In this document: positions 26,209 through 35,807 of the stretch, in pieces
Layout: each line of letters begins with the position of its first letter
Position numbering within the stretch: the first letter of the stretch is position 1
Assembly: GCF_900112105.1 (NCBI RefSeq)
Contig: NZ_FOKV01000001.1
Span: 1,359,027 to 1,423,026 of the forward strand
Direction of reading: 5' to 3'
DNA from: Zunongwangia mangrovi
GTDB lineage: Bacteria; Bacteroidota; Bacteroidia; Flavobacteriales; Flavobacteriaceae
DNA length: 64,000 nucleotides
Notes under the pieces: model-generated
Told to the model about the DNA's origin: nothing
Seen by the model: the letters and a program-made list of their open reading frames with translations, nothing else
Database searches by the model: none
Program-made: the position numbers and the translations under genes

Positions 26209-27126
26209 TTAATTTAGGTTATTTATCTCTTCTGAAATAAACTTATTTATCTTTTCAGGTTTGGTTTTGAAATCAAACCAATGAATATTTTGATTTTTTC
26301 TGAACCAGGTAAGCTGTCTTTTGGCAAAACGGCGGGTATTTTTTTTAATCTCTGAAACAGCGAAATCCAGATCAATTTCGTGATCTAAATAGCTGAAAAG
26401 TTCTTTATAACCTACCGTATTAAGTGCGTTTAAGTGCTTTTTAGGATAAAGTTTTTTGGCTTCTTCTAATAAGCCAGCCTGCATCATTAAATCTACTCTT
26501 AAGTTAATACGATCGTAAATAACTTGTCGATCTGCCGTAAGACCTATTTCGATAATGTTGAAATTCCGCTTATTTTTTTTCTGATTTAAAAAGGAAGAAT
26601 ATGTTTTACCGGTTCCCAAACAGATTTCGAGTGCTCTAATCACTCGGTGAGGGTTTTCTATATCTGCTTTCGAGAAATATTCAGGATCCAGATTCTTTAG
26701 TTTCTCTTGTAGTTTTTGTAGGCCATCTTTTTCCAATAATTCATTCAGATTTTGTCGAATTTCAGGTTTAATTTCAGGAAAATCGTCTAGGCCTTCAGTA
26801 ATACTTTTTACATATAATCCGCTGCCGCCAACCATAACGAGAACATTGTGATTCTGGAAGAGCTCATGGATTTTGGCCATAGCCTCTTTCTCGAAATCAC
26901 CAACCGAATATTGATCTTCTATCGATATATGCTGAATAAAATGATGCTTTGCAGTCGCTAATTCTTTAGGCGAAGGAACGGCGGTACCAATACACATTTC
27001 TTTAAAGAACTGGCGAGAATCTGCTGAAATTATTTCAGTATCAAAATAATTAGCGATATGGATTCCTAATGCTGTTTTACCTATGGCAGTAGGTCCTACA
27101 ACACTTATAAGTATTTTGTTATTCAT
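26209..27126 (-). CDS. miaA: tRNA dimethylallyltransferase
   Basis: A 305-residue enzyme that adds a dimethylallyl group to A37 of tRNAs reading codons that begin with U. P-loop VVGPTAIGKTALG at residues 9-21, SADSRQFFKEMCIGTAVPS (catalytic aspartate and substrate motif), HFIQHISIEDQYSVGDFEKEA, MVGGSGLYVKSI and the C-terminal NTRRFAKRQLTWFRK tRNA-binding motif. Start codon overlaps the last 8 bases of the ion-channel gene, so they are co-translated. Confidence 0.97.
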   Translation of the reverse strand: MNNKILISVVGPTAIGKTALGIHIANYFDTEIISADSRQFFKEMCIGTAVPSPKELATAKHHFIQHISIEDQYSVGDFEKEAMAKIHELFQNHNVLVMVGGSGLYVKSITEGLDDFPEIKPEIRQNLNELLEKDGLQKLQEKLKNLDPEYFSKADIENPHRVIRALEICLGTGKTYSSFLNQKKNKRNFNIIEIGLTADRQVIYDRINLRVDLMMQAGLLEEAKKLYPKKHLNALNTVGYKELFSYLDHEIDLDFAVSEIKKNTRRFAKRQLTWFRKNQNIHWFDFKTKPEKINKFISEEINNLN

Positions 27127-27949
27127 TTAGTTTATTTCCGCAGTTATGGCAAAATTCGGCATCGTCTAAATGTTTTCCTTCATTACAATGAGGGCAAACC
27201 TGGGTATTGTTTGCCAAACTTTCGTCTGTAGCTCTACTATATTCTGCTCCTACTATTCCTGTTGGAACGGCGATAATTCCGTATCCTACGATCATTAATA
27301 GTGATGCCAATAAGCGACCAAGCGGAGTAATTGGTGCAATGTCTCCAAAACCTACAGTGGTAAGCGTTACAATACACCAGTAAATACTAATAGGAATATT
27401 ATCGAAACCTCCGGCTTCACCTTCGATGAGATGCATAAGTGTACCTGTAATGATACATATGATAAAAACAGCAAAAAGAAATACCAGGATCTTAGCTTTA
27501 CTATTTTTAAGGGCAATGGCCAGTTTATTAGATTCACCAACATAACGAGTGATCTTTAAAACCCTAAAAACTCTCAATAATCTAAGTGCTCTAATAGCGA
27601 AGAACAGGTTTTTACCTCCCATAAAGAATCCAAGATAACTTGGTAGGGTAGAGAGAAGATCTACGATGCCGTAAAAACTAAAAATATAGCTTTTAGGTCG
27701 TTTTATAACTAAAATTCTGGCAATGTATTCGATCGTAAAAAAGATAGTGATTATCCATTCAGCAATAAAAAATTCCCAGTAATATTCAACATGAAGATGA
27801 GTGATACTTTCTAGCATCACCAGTATAACACTAATTACGATAAGAACAAGAAGAACGATGTCAAATAACTTTCCCATGGGAGTATCGGCTTCGTAAATAA
27901 TGTCGTAAAGCCGCTTTTTCCACTGGGGTCTGTCATCTTTTGTTTTCAA
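27119..27949 (-). CDS. Voltage-gated-type potassium channel with C-terminal zinc ribbon
   Basis: A 276-residue six-helix ion channel. The start is TTG with a good AAGAAGG ribosome-binding sequence. The S4-like segment RALRLLRVFRVLKITR (120-135) carries regularly spaced arginines, and the pore loop TLTTVGFGD (residues 195-203) is a K+ selectivity filter. After S6 the cytosolic tail ends in a CPHC...CHNC zinc ribbon, a common add-on in this bacterial family. Gene lies between miaA (overlap 8 bases) and a DUF3857 gene (6-base gap). Confidence 0.9.
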   Translation of the reverse strand: MKTKDDRPQWKKRLYDIIYEADTPMGKLFDIVLLVLIVISVILVMLESITHLHVEYYWEFFIAEWIITIFFTIEYIARILVIKRPKSYIFSFYGIVDLLSTLPSYLGFFMGGKNLFFAIRALRLLRVFRVLKITRYVGESNKLAIALKNSKAKILVFLFAVFIICIITGTLMHLIEGEAGGFDNIPISIYWCIVTLTTVGFGDIAPITPLGRLLASLLMIVGYGIIAVPTGIVGAEYSRATDESLANNTQVCPHCNEGKHLDDAEFCHNCGNKLNE

Positions 27950-27955
27950 GCCTTC

Positions 27956-29971
27956 TTAATTTTCCGCTAAGTTATCTATTTTTTCTTTTAATACAATTAC
28001 AGATTGATTTTGGATATTTACCAGCTTATCCATAAATTCTTTTAAATATGGATAGTATCCAGAATTATACATGGCTTCAGAAAAGATAACTCGTAAACGC
28101 ACGTAAAGATGATGATCGTCTGCCTTTTGAGTGATAAACTGAATTTTAGCAGCGCCATTAGGTAAAGAGAACATTTTCTGTTCAGGAAGTTCTACGATTT
28201 CGTAGTTTTCTGGGGTCTCTACTAAAATACTGGAGCTATAAACATCCTTAAAACCAAAATCGATAGGGTATTTTCTTTCTTCCAGTTTAAAAGGATTTTC
28301 TTTCCAGAATACAAATGTGAAAGGATTAAGATAGATCCTGTCATTAATTTTCTGAGAGATATTTTTTATCTCATAATCTACAGATAATTCTTCGCTGGTA
28401 TTTTTCTCGTTCTCATAATCTAGGCTAATCAACTCGTAAGAGTCTCGAATATCATTTAGACCTTTTAAGATCTGTTCGTCTTCAGAAGCTTCTCTTATCT
28501 TTTTTCGGGCGCTAGAAGCATGATAACCACCAAATGTTTGATTAGATTTCAAAATAGAGGTACCGTCCTCTTCAACTATAAGGCTGTCGCGGTATGCTAT
28601 TTTAGAAAAGCCTTCAGGAGTGATATCTATCCAACTACTTTCGGTATCAAAATCTAGCTTTCTTCCGTATTGATTAAGAGCACGGAAAGGAAGTTGTCCA
28701 AATTCTACAAATTCGTCTGTAGCATCTAGCATATATTCTTTCCCATCAATCTCGAGTAGCACAAACAAATAATTAAAATCTGAAAGTACCGGAATGATCT
28801 TCTTTGGAAATCCAGCACTTCTGGTTGCACTAATTACCGGGTAAACTTTAAAACCTTCGTTATTATAAAAATTATGAAGAAGAATGTTTACAGAAGACAC
28901 ATTACCAGTATGATCTTCGATAAGGTCTTTGATATTCATATCATCAAAGATTCGATAGTTCCCATTCCATTTATAATTTTCTCTTACAAAGCTGTAAATG
29001 GCCTTGGCCTTATCAAGATCGTTATCCTGGTTTGCGATTTCTTCAGGCAGTAATTCTTTTACTAATCGGTCTTTTTTTAACTGTTTACCTATTCCTTTAT
29101 CTGTTTTAAACTCACGATCTACATCTTTCCATTCTTTGGTGTACTTGCGCTCGTAACCATCTAACATGGTAACTTGAGTCAACTCATATTCTATCCTGGA
29201 AATATAGTTGTATTTAGAAGTAAGATAATCTTCCTCGATAAAGGCTGGGATCTCCTTCATCGCATAAATGGTAGTGATACAATCACCTGCGTTTTGGGAT
29301 TGCCCGCCGTAAAAACAGTTTTTCTTAATATCGGCATCATTTTGATCTAGCTCCAATTCTCCCATTTTTACGATATTATAATTGTAATTTGCAGGAATTT
29401 CGGTTTCGTACCGGCTAAATGCTTTCGGGATGTCCTCCTGAAACCACCAGGTGTGAAAATTAAATATGTACGGTGATTCAAATCGATAAGAATACACTAA
29501 AACGGCGCCAGGTTGTACATCTGGAAAAGTGAATTTCACGTATTCATATTTGCCTTTTTCTTCAGTAAATATTTTACTTTCAGATAAAACTCTGGAACGA
29601 ATTGTGGAACCATCTAAGTAATAAGTCGTGGCTTTAAGATCATGGATCTTTTCTGGAACATTGCCACCTTTATAAAGTGGAATAGTGATATTAGCCTCCC
29701 CGTAACCATCTTTATTTAAGATTTTGATCTTAGCTTCGTAATTGGTGAAAAGATGAAAATCACGACCATCTTCGATCTCGCTATAACCACTTTCAAAAAT
29801 ATAAAAGGCATTAGCGGTGGTGTCTGGTAAATAAGTGTTTGCGTAAAGCTCTTCTTTGGTTACTTTACTGCTACCAACATTAAAGTTTTGCTGGTTGAAT
29901 TGATGATCTTCTTCCTGAGCGAAAATGCTTAAGCTAAAAACAAGCAAAAGCGGCACTAATAATTTATTCAT
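27956..29971 (-). CDS. DUF3857 / transglutaminase-like secreted protein
   Basis: A 671-residue exported protein with a signal peptide ending FAQEE. The N-terminal DUF3857 domain covers about 40-250, a transglutaminase-like domain about 300-430 (AKAIYSFVRENYKWNGNYRIF, VSSVNILLHNFYNNEGFKVYPVISATR, YMLDATDEFVEFGQLP) and a DUF3858-like beta domain the remainder. The usual transglutaminase cysteine appears to be replaced: the motif reads NVSSVNILLHNF, with serine where cysteine is expected, so peptidase activity is doubtful. It directly follows the nuclease gene stop without a gap. Confidence 0.88.
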   Translation of the reverse strand: MNKLLVPLLLVFSLSIFAQEEDHQFNQQNFNVGSSKVTKEELYANTYLPDTTANAFYIFESGYSEIEDGRDFHLFTNYEAKIKILNKDGYGEANITIPLYKGGNVPEKIHDLKATTYYLDGSTIRSRVLSESKIFTEEKGKYEYVKFTFPDVQPGAVLVYSYRFESPYIFNFHTWWFQEDIPKAFSRYETEIPANYNYNIVKMGELELDQNDADIKKNCFYGGQSQNAGDCITTIYAMKEIPAFIEEDYLTSKYNYISRIEYELTQVTMLDGYERKYTKEWKDVDREFKTDKGIGKQLKKDRLVKELLPEEIANQDNDLDKAKAIYSFVRENYKWNGNYRIFDDMNIKDLIEDHTGNVSSVNILLHNFYNNEGFKVYPVISATRSAGFPKKIIPVLSDFNYLFVLLEIDGKEYMLDATDEFVEFGQLPFRALNQYGRKLDFDTESSWIDITPEGFSKIAYRDSLIVEEDGTSILKSNQTFGGYHASSARKKIREASEDEQILKGLNDIRDSYELISLDYENEKNTSEELSVDYEIKNISQKINDRIYLNPFTFVFWKENPFKLEERKYPIDFGFKDVYSSSILVETPENYEIVELPEQKMFSLPNGAAKIQFITQKADDHHLYVRLRVIFSEAMYNSGYYPYLKEFMDKLVNIQNQSVIVLKEKIDNLAEN

Positions 29972-31336
29972 TTACTGAAATTGAACGATTTTAAGCTTCT
30001 TGTTACGTCTTAAGTAGCTTTGGATGATATGTTGGGCATCTCTATCATTCGTCATAGGGGTGATGATAGATTTTATAATATCTAAGTTGTTAATCTGATG
30101 ATTTAGATTATAATAACCTACGCCTTTAAAATTTCCGTCTTCAATTAATAATGCGCTTTTTTCGTCCACATCACGACCGCGGTCTATTACCAGCATATTT
30201 TGGTTGGCATACGAATATTTTTCTATAAGCTGCATTACTCTTGCATTATAATCTTCAGGACTTTCTTCACCAAGACAGGCGCCGTAGCAGCTTTTTATGG
30301 TGTAATTAAAACAGGTACCCGAGCCTGGATGCTCGCCAGAAATCCTTGCGCAAAGCTCGTATTCTTCGATCCATTTACTCAACGTATTTTTTGCTGAACG
30401 TAAACTGCTAAATGTTGTAATGCAGTTTCTTGTAGATCTGGCTTTGCTTATTTTAAAATTGATATATCCATCTTTATCGGTGTAGTGATAAAGACCGTGG
30501 GTAAATATATGTTTTTTTAAGGCTCTATTATACTTAGGCTTATTATTTTTTATTTCCTGGTTTTCCCTAAGTAGAGCGATAAGTTCATTTCCCGTAGATT
30601 CGTACGAAACCGAGGAAACTTCTTTTTGCATCTCCCTCGCCTTAGCGTTATCGTTCGTAAAATGCTGATTGATACGCTTTTTAATATTCTTGCTCTTACC
30701 AATATAAATGATCTCGCCATCCTCGTCGTGCAAATAATAAATACCGATTATGGCCGGTAAGTCGTCCAGAATATAAACCAGTTTGCTGTCTAGTTGTCGT
30801 TTTGGTTCCTGCCTAACGTTGTCCTTTAAAATGTCTTTTTTGGTATCTTTTGCCAATAACATTTTAAACAGTTTTACTGTTGCCTGTGCATCACCATTAG
30901 CACGGTGACGATCACTTAACGGAATTCCCAAAGCTCTTACCAGTTTTCCTAAACTGTAAGATGGCATATCTGGAATTAGCTTTTTAGAAAGTTCTACCGT
31001 GCATAAAGATTTTCGCTGAAATTCAAAACCAAGACGTTTAAATTCAGTTCTTAAAATTCGGTAATCAAATTTAGCATTATGGGCAACAATAATACAATCT
31101 TCTGTGATCTCTACGATTCGTTTGGCAACCTCATAAAATTTAGGCGCATTACGCAACATTTCGTTATTAATTCCTGTAAGACCAACCACAAAAGGTTGTA
31201 TAGGACGTTCTGGATTGATCAAACTAATAAATTGATCGACCACCTTTTCCCCGTCAAATTTGTAAATAGCAATTTCGGTTATTCCTTCCTCATTATACTT
31301 GCCACCGGTAGTTTCTATGTCTAAAATTGCGTACAA
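29972..31336 (-). CDS. DnaQ-type 3'-5' exonuclease fused to a UvrC/Cho-like GIY-YIG nuclease
   Basis: A 454-residue two-nuclease protein starting with TTG. Residues 1-165 are a DEDDh exonuclease: AILDIETTGG (ExoI), IIVAHNAKFDYRILRTEF (ExoII) and HRANGDAQATVKLF (ExoIII with histidine and aspartate). Residues about 195-285 are a GIY-YIG domain: GIYYLHDEDGEIIYIGKSKNIKKRINQHF, followed by NELIALLRENQEIKNNKPKYN. The C-terminal part (residues 310-454) resembles the linker found in UvrC-like Cho proteins, with a cysteine cluster around CARIS...CFNYTIKSCYGACLG. Likely acts in DNA repair; it heads a leftward operon with the DUF3857 gene. Confidence 0.92.
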   Translation of the reverse strand: MYAILDIETTGGKYNEEGITEIAIYKFDGEKVVDQFISLINPERPIQPFVVGLTGINNEMLRNAPKFYEVAKRIVEITEDCIIVAHNAKFDYRILRTEFKRLGFEFQRKSLCTVELSKKLIPDMPSYSLGKLVRALGIPLSDRHRANGDAQATVKLFKMLLAKDTKKDILKDNVRQEPKRQLDSKLVYILDDLPAIIGIYYLHDEDGEIIYIGKSKNIKKRINQHFTNDNAKAREMQKEVSSVSYESTGNELIALLRENQEIKNNKPKYNRALKKHIFTHGLYHYTDKDGYINFKISKARSTRNCITTFSSLRSAKNTLSKWIEEYELCARISGEHPGSGTCFNYTIKSCYGACLGEESPEDYNARVMQLIEKYSYANQNMLVIDRGRDVDEKSALLIEDGNFKGVGYYNLNHQINNLDIIKSIITPMTNDRDAQHIIQSYLRRNKKLKIVQFQ

Positions 31337-31447
31337 AAACTCTTCTTTCTTTTTTAATCCCTCATTAGGGGTTTATTCTCCGAGGATTTCCTCGATTCTA
31401 TTAATTTTCTTTTATTATAAAACCTTATGGACTTGCCACTAGGTTAT

Positions 31448-32107
31448 TTAATTGTAATTACGAGCTCCAAAGATCGAACTTCCTATTCTTACCATGGTGC
31501 TTCCATGTTTTACAGCGATCTTATAGTCACCACTCATTCCCATCGAAAGCTCTTTAATCGCTGGATATTTTACTCTGAAATCTTTAAAAACAGAATGCAG
31601 GTAATCAAACTCTTCAGCAACTTTATCATCATTCTCGGTGTTTGTTGCCATTCCCATTAAACCTACAACAGCTACATTTTCGAATGCATTATAATCGGCA
31701 GATTGTAAAATTTCTTCAGCTTCACCGGCAGAAATACCGAATTTAGAATCTTCTTCAGCAATTTTTATCTGAAGCAAACATCTAATCACTCGATCATGTT
31801 TCTTTGCCTGTTTATTCACTTCTTTTAAAAGTTTTAGACTATCAACAGCATGAATCAGGCCAACATAAGGCGCCATGTATTTTACCTTATTTCTTTGCAC
31901 GTGACCAACCATATGCCATTCGATATCTTTGGGTAAAGCTTCCCACTTATCGGTCATTTCCTGGATCTTATTTTCTCCAAAAATGCGCTGTCCCACTTCA
32001 TAGGCCTCCATAATATCTTCATTGGGCTTGGTTTTGCTTATCGCTACAAGATCTACGGTATCAGGAAGTTCTTCAGTATATTTTTTGATATTTTCAGCAA
32101 TACTCAT
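31448..32107 (-). CDS. YggS-family pyridoxal-phosphate homeostasis protein
   Basis: A 219-residue PLP-binding TIM-barrel protein (YggS/PROSC/PLPBP family). The PLP lysine is Lys25 in LVAISKTKP; FGENKIQEMTDKW, EWHMVGHVQRNKVKYM, LHSVF and the phosphate-binding LSMGMSGDYKIAVKHGSTMVRIGSSIFG are all in place. It keeps B6 vitamer pools in balance. About 110 bases without a gene separate it from the DnaQ/GIY-YIG gene, containing only short inverted repeats. Confidence 0.95.
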   Translation of the reverse strand: MSIAENIKKYTEELPDTVDLVAISKTKPNEDIMEAYEVGQRIFGENKIQEMTDKWEALPKDIEWHMVGHVQRNKVKYMAPYVGLIHAVDSLKLLKEVNKQAKKHDRVIRCLLQIKIAEEDSKFGISAGEAEEILQSADYNAFENVAVVGLMGMATNTENDDKVAEEFDYLHSVFKDFRVKYPAIKELSMGMSGDYKIAVKHGSTMVRIGSSIFGARNYN

Positions 32108-32190
32108 TCTACGTTATTTCTTCGGTTAAGTAGGTTCTTCGTTAACTACTGCAAGATAATAATTAATAGAATCAAATAAGGTATTCCTGC

Positions 32191-33426
32191 TTAAAACTCG
32201 TAAATGGTAAGTCCGCTTCTTAATTTAGGTTCGATATAGGTGCTTTTTGGTGGCATCGTTAAACCTTCGTCTGCAATCTTTTTTATTTCTGAAACCGAAA
32301 CCGGCATCATTCCAAATCCAACGGCAAACTCGCCAATATCGACCATTTTCTTCATTTCCAGAATATCTTTTTTACCCGGAATATAACCGATTCGTTTATC
32401 CTTGCGTAAATCTTTGATGCCTAAAATTGGCGCCAAAACACGCTCGTATAAGATCTGGCTATCAAGCTGACTAAGCGTATCGGTAAAATTCATGCTTGTT
32501 TTACGCAAAAACAAGGAATAAAATTCACCGTCCAGATACATTTTAAACTGATGCTTTTCTTCAGGCGTGTGCGCATCTAAACTTCGATTTTCGATCCTGA
32601 AATGTTCATCAAGCATTATTAAAAAATCTTCTTTAGAATGTCCATTTAGATCGGTAACCAAACGGCGAAATTGATAGATCTTTAGATGCTCTTCAGGAAT
32701 AAAATAGCTTAGAAAATGATTGTAAGACTCTTTGCCGGTGTGATTTTCGTTATTTTCAGCCGATTCTTTAGAAAGAAGAAAAGACGAAGCACAACGATGA
32801 TGCCCGTCAGCGATATAAATGCTTTCCATTTTTCCGAAGAATTGCTGAATTTCTTCAATTTCTGCTTTATCATCTACTTTCCATAAATAATGCGTTTCCC
32901 GTTGGCGAGTTGCAAACTCATATTCGGGATTTTGACGCATTATTTTTTCTAAGATTTGCTGAATTTCAGGCTGGTTTTCATAAGTAAGTAAAACCGGTTC
33001 AGTATTAAAACCTACCGTTTTTACATATTCTTTGAACATAACCTCGCGGCTGGCAATGGTTTCTTCATGTTTACGAATAATCCCATTTTTGTAATCTTCA
33101 GCACTGGCAGCAGCGATAATTCCGCAGCAGGAAAGATCACGCGTTTCCATTTTGTACACGTAAAAACATGGATTTTCATCCTGAATAAAGGTGTCTTCCT
33201 CCTTAAATTCAAGATAACGATTCTTAATCAGCTGAAATTTCTGCGTTCCGCTTATCGTATGCTGAAATTTATACGCCGGATTTAAAATATGAAGAAAAGA
33301 ATACGGATTATAATCCAGTCGTGCGCGCATTTCGGCCTCGTTGTACTCACCATAAGGTCTGGAAGCTACAAGTCCCGCTCGTGCTCGCTGTGGTCGTACC
33401 GCTTTAAATGGAGTTATTTTTACCAA
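32191..33426 (-). CDS. DUF1015 family protein
   Basis: A 411-residue cytoplasmic protein of the DUF1015 family (SerC-associated, uncharacterised). Start codon is TTG, giving MVKITPFKAVRPQRARAGLVASRPYGEYN, the usual N terminus. Conserved segments IYIADGHHRCASSFLLS, YNHFLSYFIPEEHLKIYQFRRLV and RIGYIPG are visible. The histidine pair in DGHHR looks like an active site, but no reaction is established. Starts next to a repeat-rich intergenic stretch. Confidence 0.9.
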   Translation of the reverse strand: MVKITPFKAVRPQRARAGLVASRPYGEYNEAEMRARLDYNPYSFLHILNPAYKFQHTISGTQKFQLIKNRYLEFKEEDTFIQDENPCFYVYKMETRDLSCCGIIAAASAEDYKNGIIRKHEETIASREVMFKEYVKTVGFNTEPVLLTYENQPEIQQILEKIMRQNPEYEFATRQRETHYLWKVDDKAEIEEIQQFFGKMESIYIADGHHRCASSFLLSKESAENNENHTGKESYNHFLSYFIPEEHLKIYQFRRLVTDLNGHSKEDFLIMLDEHFRIENRSLDAHTPEEKHQFKMYLDGEFYSLFLRKTSMNFTDTLSQLDSQILYERVLAPILGIKDLRKDKRIGYIPGKKDILEMKKMVDIGEFAVGFGMMPVSVSEIKKIADEGLTMPPKSTYIEPKLRSGLTIYEF

Positions 33427-33693
33427 CTTCTTTTGGTGTTTTAATCAGTGTTTTTTCATGTCATTTGATCCTGCCTCGTCGGCAGGCAGGTGGATCGAAG
33501 CGGAATGGAGAAATCTTGGATTCCCCAAAGTTTAGATTTCTCGGCTACATTTTATTTCGCTCGAAATGACATTTTTATTTTTAATTTTGATCTGCTCGTC
33601 ATCCCGGACTTGATCCGGGATCTCATCCACAACTTATCCAGGAATATTCTGATTTCGAATTCTAATAAATTTTTAAAAAAATAAGGCACAATT
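33427..33693. repeat. Composite intergenic repeat region
   Basis: No gene is supported. It contains CCTGCC-TCGTC-GGCAGG, then a stretch related on the minus strand to TCATTTCGAGCGAA (also found at 36530-36560 and inside the restriction gene), then the palindrome CCCGGA-CTTGA-TCCGGG near 33604-33620. A related palindrome occurs at 57437-57456. These are intergenic mosaic repeats; the small open frames across them have no protein-like features. Confidence 0.65.
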
Positions 33694-34581
33694 TTATATA
33701 AACTGAGCTGATACTTTTTCAGCTTTTTTACTTTCAGAATAGTCATAAAATCCTTCACCCGATTTTACACCCATTTTCCCCGCCTGAACCATATTTACCA
33801 GTAATGGACAAGGCGCGTATTTTGGATTTTTGAATCCGTTATACATCACCTCTAATATCGAAAGACAAACGTCTAAGCCAATAAAATCGGCTAATTGTAA
33901 AGGTCCCATAGGATGTGCCATTCCCAACTTCATTACCGTATCGATCTCGTAAACACCGGCAACACCATTGTAAAGTGTTTCGATCGCTTCGTTGATCATT
34001 GGCATTAAAATTCTGTTAGCTACAAAGCCCGGATAATCATTTACCTCAACAGGAACTTTATTAAGTTTTTCTGAAAGTTTCATGATCTTTTCGGTCACTT
34101 CATCAGAAGTATTGTAACCTCTAATAATTTCAACCAATTTCATGATCGGTACCGGATTCATAAAATGCATCCCAATAACACGCTCTTGATTTTTTACTAC
34201 GGAAGCAATTTTAGTGATCGAAATCGAAGAAGTATTCGACGCCAAAATCACATTCTCGTCGCAAATATCGTTAAGCTGACTGAAGATCTTCAGTTTTAGA
34301 TTCTCATTTTCAGTAGCCGCTTCAACAACAAGATCTACATTTTTTACTCCTGAAGGAATATCGATAAAACTAGAAATATTCGCTAAAGTTTGATCTTTAT
34401 CTTTGTCAGAAATCTTCTCTTTGGCCAGCATACGATCTAAATTTTTGGTGATCGTGTCGACTCCTTTTTGAAGATTTTCTTTAGAAATATCAATTAGGTT
34501 TACGTTAAATCCAAATTGGGCAAAAGTATGGGCAATTCCGTTTCCCATTGTTCCTGCGCCAATTACAGCAATTGTATTCAT
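33694..34581 (-). CDS. 3-hydroxyacyl-CoA (3-hydroxybutyryl-CoA) dehydrogenase
   Basis: A 295-residue NAD-dependent dehydrogenase. N-terminal Rossmann domain IAVIGAGTMGNGIAHTFAQFG, VVEAATENENLKLKIFSQL, ILASNTSSISIT and MHFMNPVPIMKLVEIIRG (catalytic His in MHFMNP); C-terminal helical domain NDYPGFVANRILMPMINEA, MGPLQLADFIGLDVCL and GKMGVKSGEGFYDY. Family match to HBD/PaaH-type enzymes is clear; it probably serves fatty-acid or butanoate metabolism. The oxidoreductase gene lies 22 bases upstream in the same orientation. Confidence 0.95.
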   Translation of the reverse strand: MNTIAVIGAGTMGNGIAHTFAQFGFNVNLIDISKENLQKGVDTITKNLDRMLAKEKISDKDKDQTLANISSFIDIPSGVKNVDLVVEAATENENLKLKIFSQLNDICDENVILASNTSSISITKIASVVKNQERVIGMHFMNPVPIMKLVEIIRGYNTSDEVTEKIMKLSEKLNKVPVEVNDYPGFVANRILMPMINEAIETLYNGVAGVYEIDTVMKLGMAHPMGPLQLADFIGLDVCLSILEVMYNGFKNPKYAPCPLLVNMVQAGKMGVKSGEGFYDYSESKKAEKVSAQFI

Positions 34582-34603
34582 ACTATATTCCGTTTTGTGT
34601 GGT

Positions 34604-35563
34604 TTAAAAATTAGCGATCACCTCTTTGGCAATCTTAAGCGCTTTTGCGCCCTGTTCTAAAGTCACGATCGGGGTAGTATCGTTGGTAATGGCATCGGCA
34701 AAAGTTTCTAGCTCATCCAGGATGGCGTTGTTTGGGGACACCGATGGGTTATCGTAATAAATTTGTTTTTTAACACCTTCAGCGTTTTGTAAGATCATGG
34801 CAAATTCGTCGGGTTCAGCCGGAGCATCTTTCATTTTTACCACCTCACATTTTTTCTCTAAGAAGTCAACCGAGATATAAGCGTCTTTTTGGAAAAATCG
34901 TGACTTACGCATGTTTTTCATCGAAATTCGGCTAGCCGTTAAATTAGCAACGCAGCCATTTTCGAATTCAATTCTTGCATTAGCAATATCTGGAGTATCA
35001 CTAATTACAGAAACACCGCTGGCGTTGATGCTTTTTACTTCAGATTTTACAACGCTTAAAATAGCGTCGACATCGTGAATCATTAAATCTAAAACTACAG
35101 GAACATCTGTGCCACGAGGATTAAATTCAGCTAAACGATGCGCCTCGATAAACATAGGGTTCTCGATGCGATCTACCACAGATCTAAACGCCGGGTTAAA
35201 ACGCTCTACATGTCCAACTTGTCCTTTTACACTATTTTCTGAAGCCATTTTAATAAGCTCTTCGGCTTCCTCGTAAGTGTTGGTAATAGGCTTTTCTATA
35301 AAAAGATGTTTTTTTGCTGAAATGACCTTTTTCGCCACATCAAAGTGAGCAAGCGTAGGCGTCACTACATCTACTACATCGACATCTGCGATAAGTTGAT
35401 CTAGATCGTTGTAAGCAGTATAGCCAAATTCTGCAGCAACTTTTTCTGAATTCTCCTTATCGGCATCATAGAAACCAACAAGTGTATATTTTGAAGATTG
35501 ATTTAGTAATTTTAAATGGATTTTACCCAGGTGGCCGGCACCTAGTACCCCAACTTTAAGCAT
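34604..35563 (-). CDS. Gfo/Idh/MocA-family oxidoreductase
   Basis: A 319-residue NAD(P)-dependent oxidoreductase. Rossmann motif VGVLGAGHLGKIHLKLL, YNDLDQLIADVDVVDVVTPTLAHFDVA, HLFIEKPITNTYEEAEEL with the EKP motif, and the substrate-binding HVERFNPAF and MIHDVDAILS. Resembles UDP-N-acetylglucosamine dehydrogenase-like members of the family in motif spacing, but the substrate is not certain. A perfect -7 sequence lies 17-24 bases upstream. Confidence 0.88.
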   Translation of the reverse strand: MLKVGVLGAGHLGKIHLKLLNQSSKYTLVGFYDADKENSEKVAAEFGYTAYNDLDQLIADVDVVDVVTPTLAHFDVAKKVISAKKHLFIEKPITNTYEEAEELIKMASENSVKGQVGHVERFNPAFRSVVDRIENPMFIEAHRLAEFNPRGTDVPVVLDLMIHDVDAILSVVKSEVKSINASGVSVISDTPDIANARIEFENGCVANLTASRISMKNMRKSRFFQKDAYISVDFLEKKCEVVKMKDAPAEPDEFAMILQNAEGVKKQIYYDNPSVSPNNAILDELETFADAITNDTTPIVTLEQGAKALKIAKEVIANF

Positions 35564-35579
35564 AAGCTTCGATTTTTAA

Positions 35580-35587
35580 CAAAAATA
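35580..35587 (-). promoter_or_regulatory. -7 element upstream of the Gfo/Idh/MocA gene
   Basis: On the minus strand TATTTTTG is a perfect TAnnTTTG match 17 bases before the ATG; no clear -33 was found. Confidence 0.4.
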
Positions 35588-35807
35588 CTATTTTGATTGT
35601 AAACAGATTATATTTTTATCTTAATATCATGCTCGCTTTTGCTTGGAACGATAGCTTTTGTTTCCCTATTTTTGTTCGATAATTGTAATTTAGGATGACC
35701 GATTTAAAGACTCGAAATTCGATATTTTTTTAATCGATTTTAGAAATAAATTCATAGCTTTTAAAGTCCTTCTTTGACAACGTAAACAATAAAAAAACTG
35801 CTGGAAA

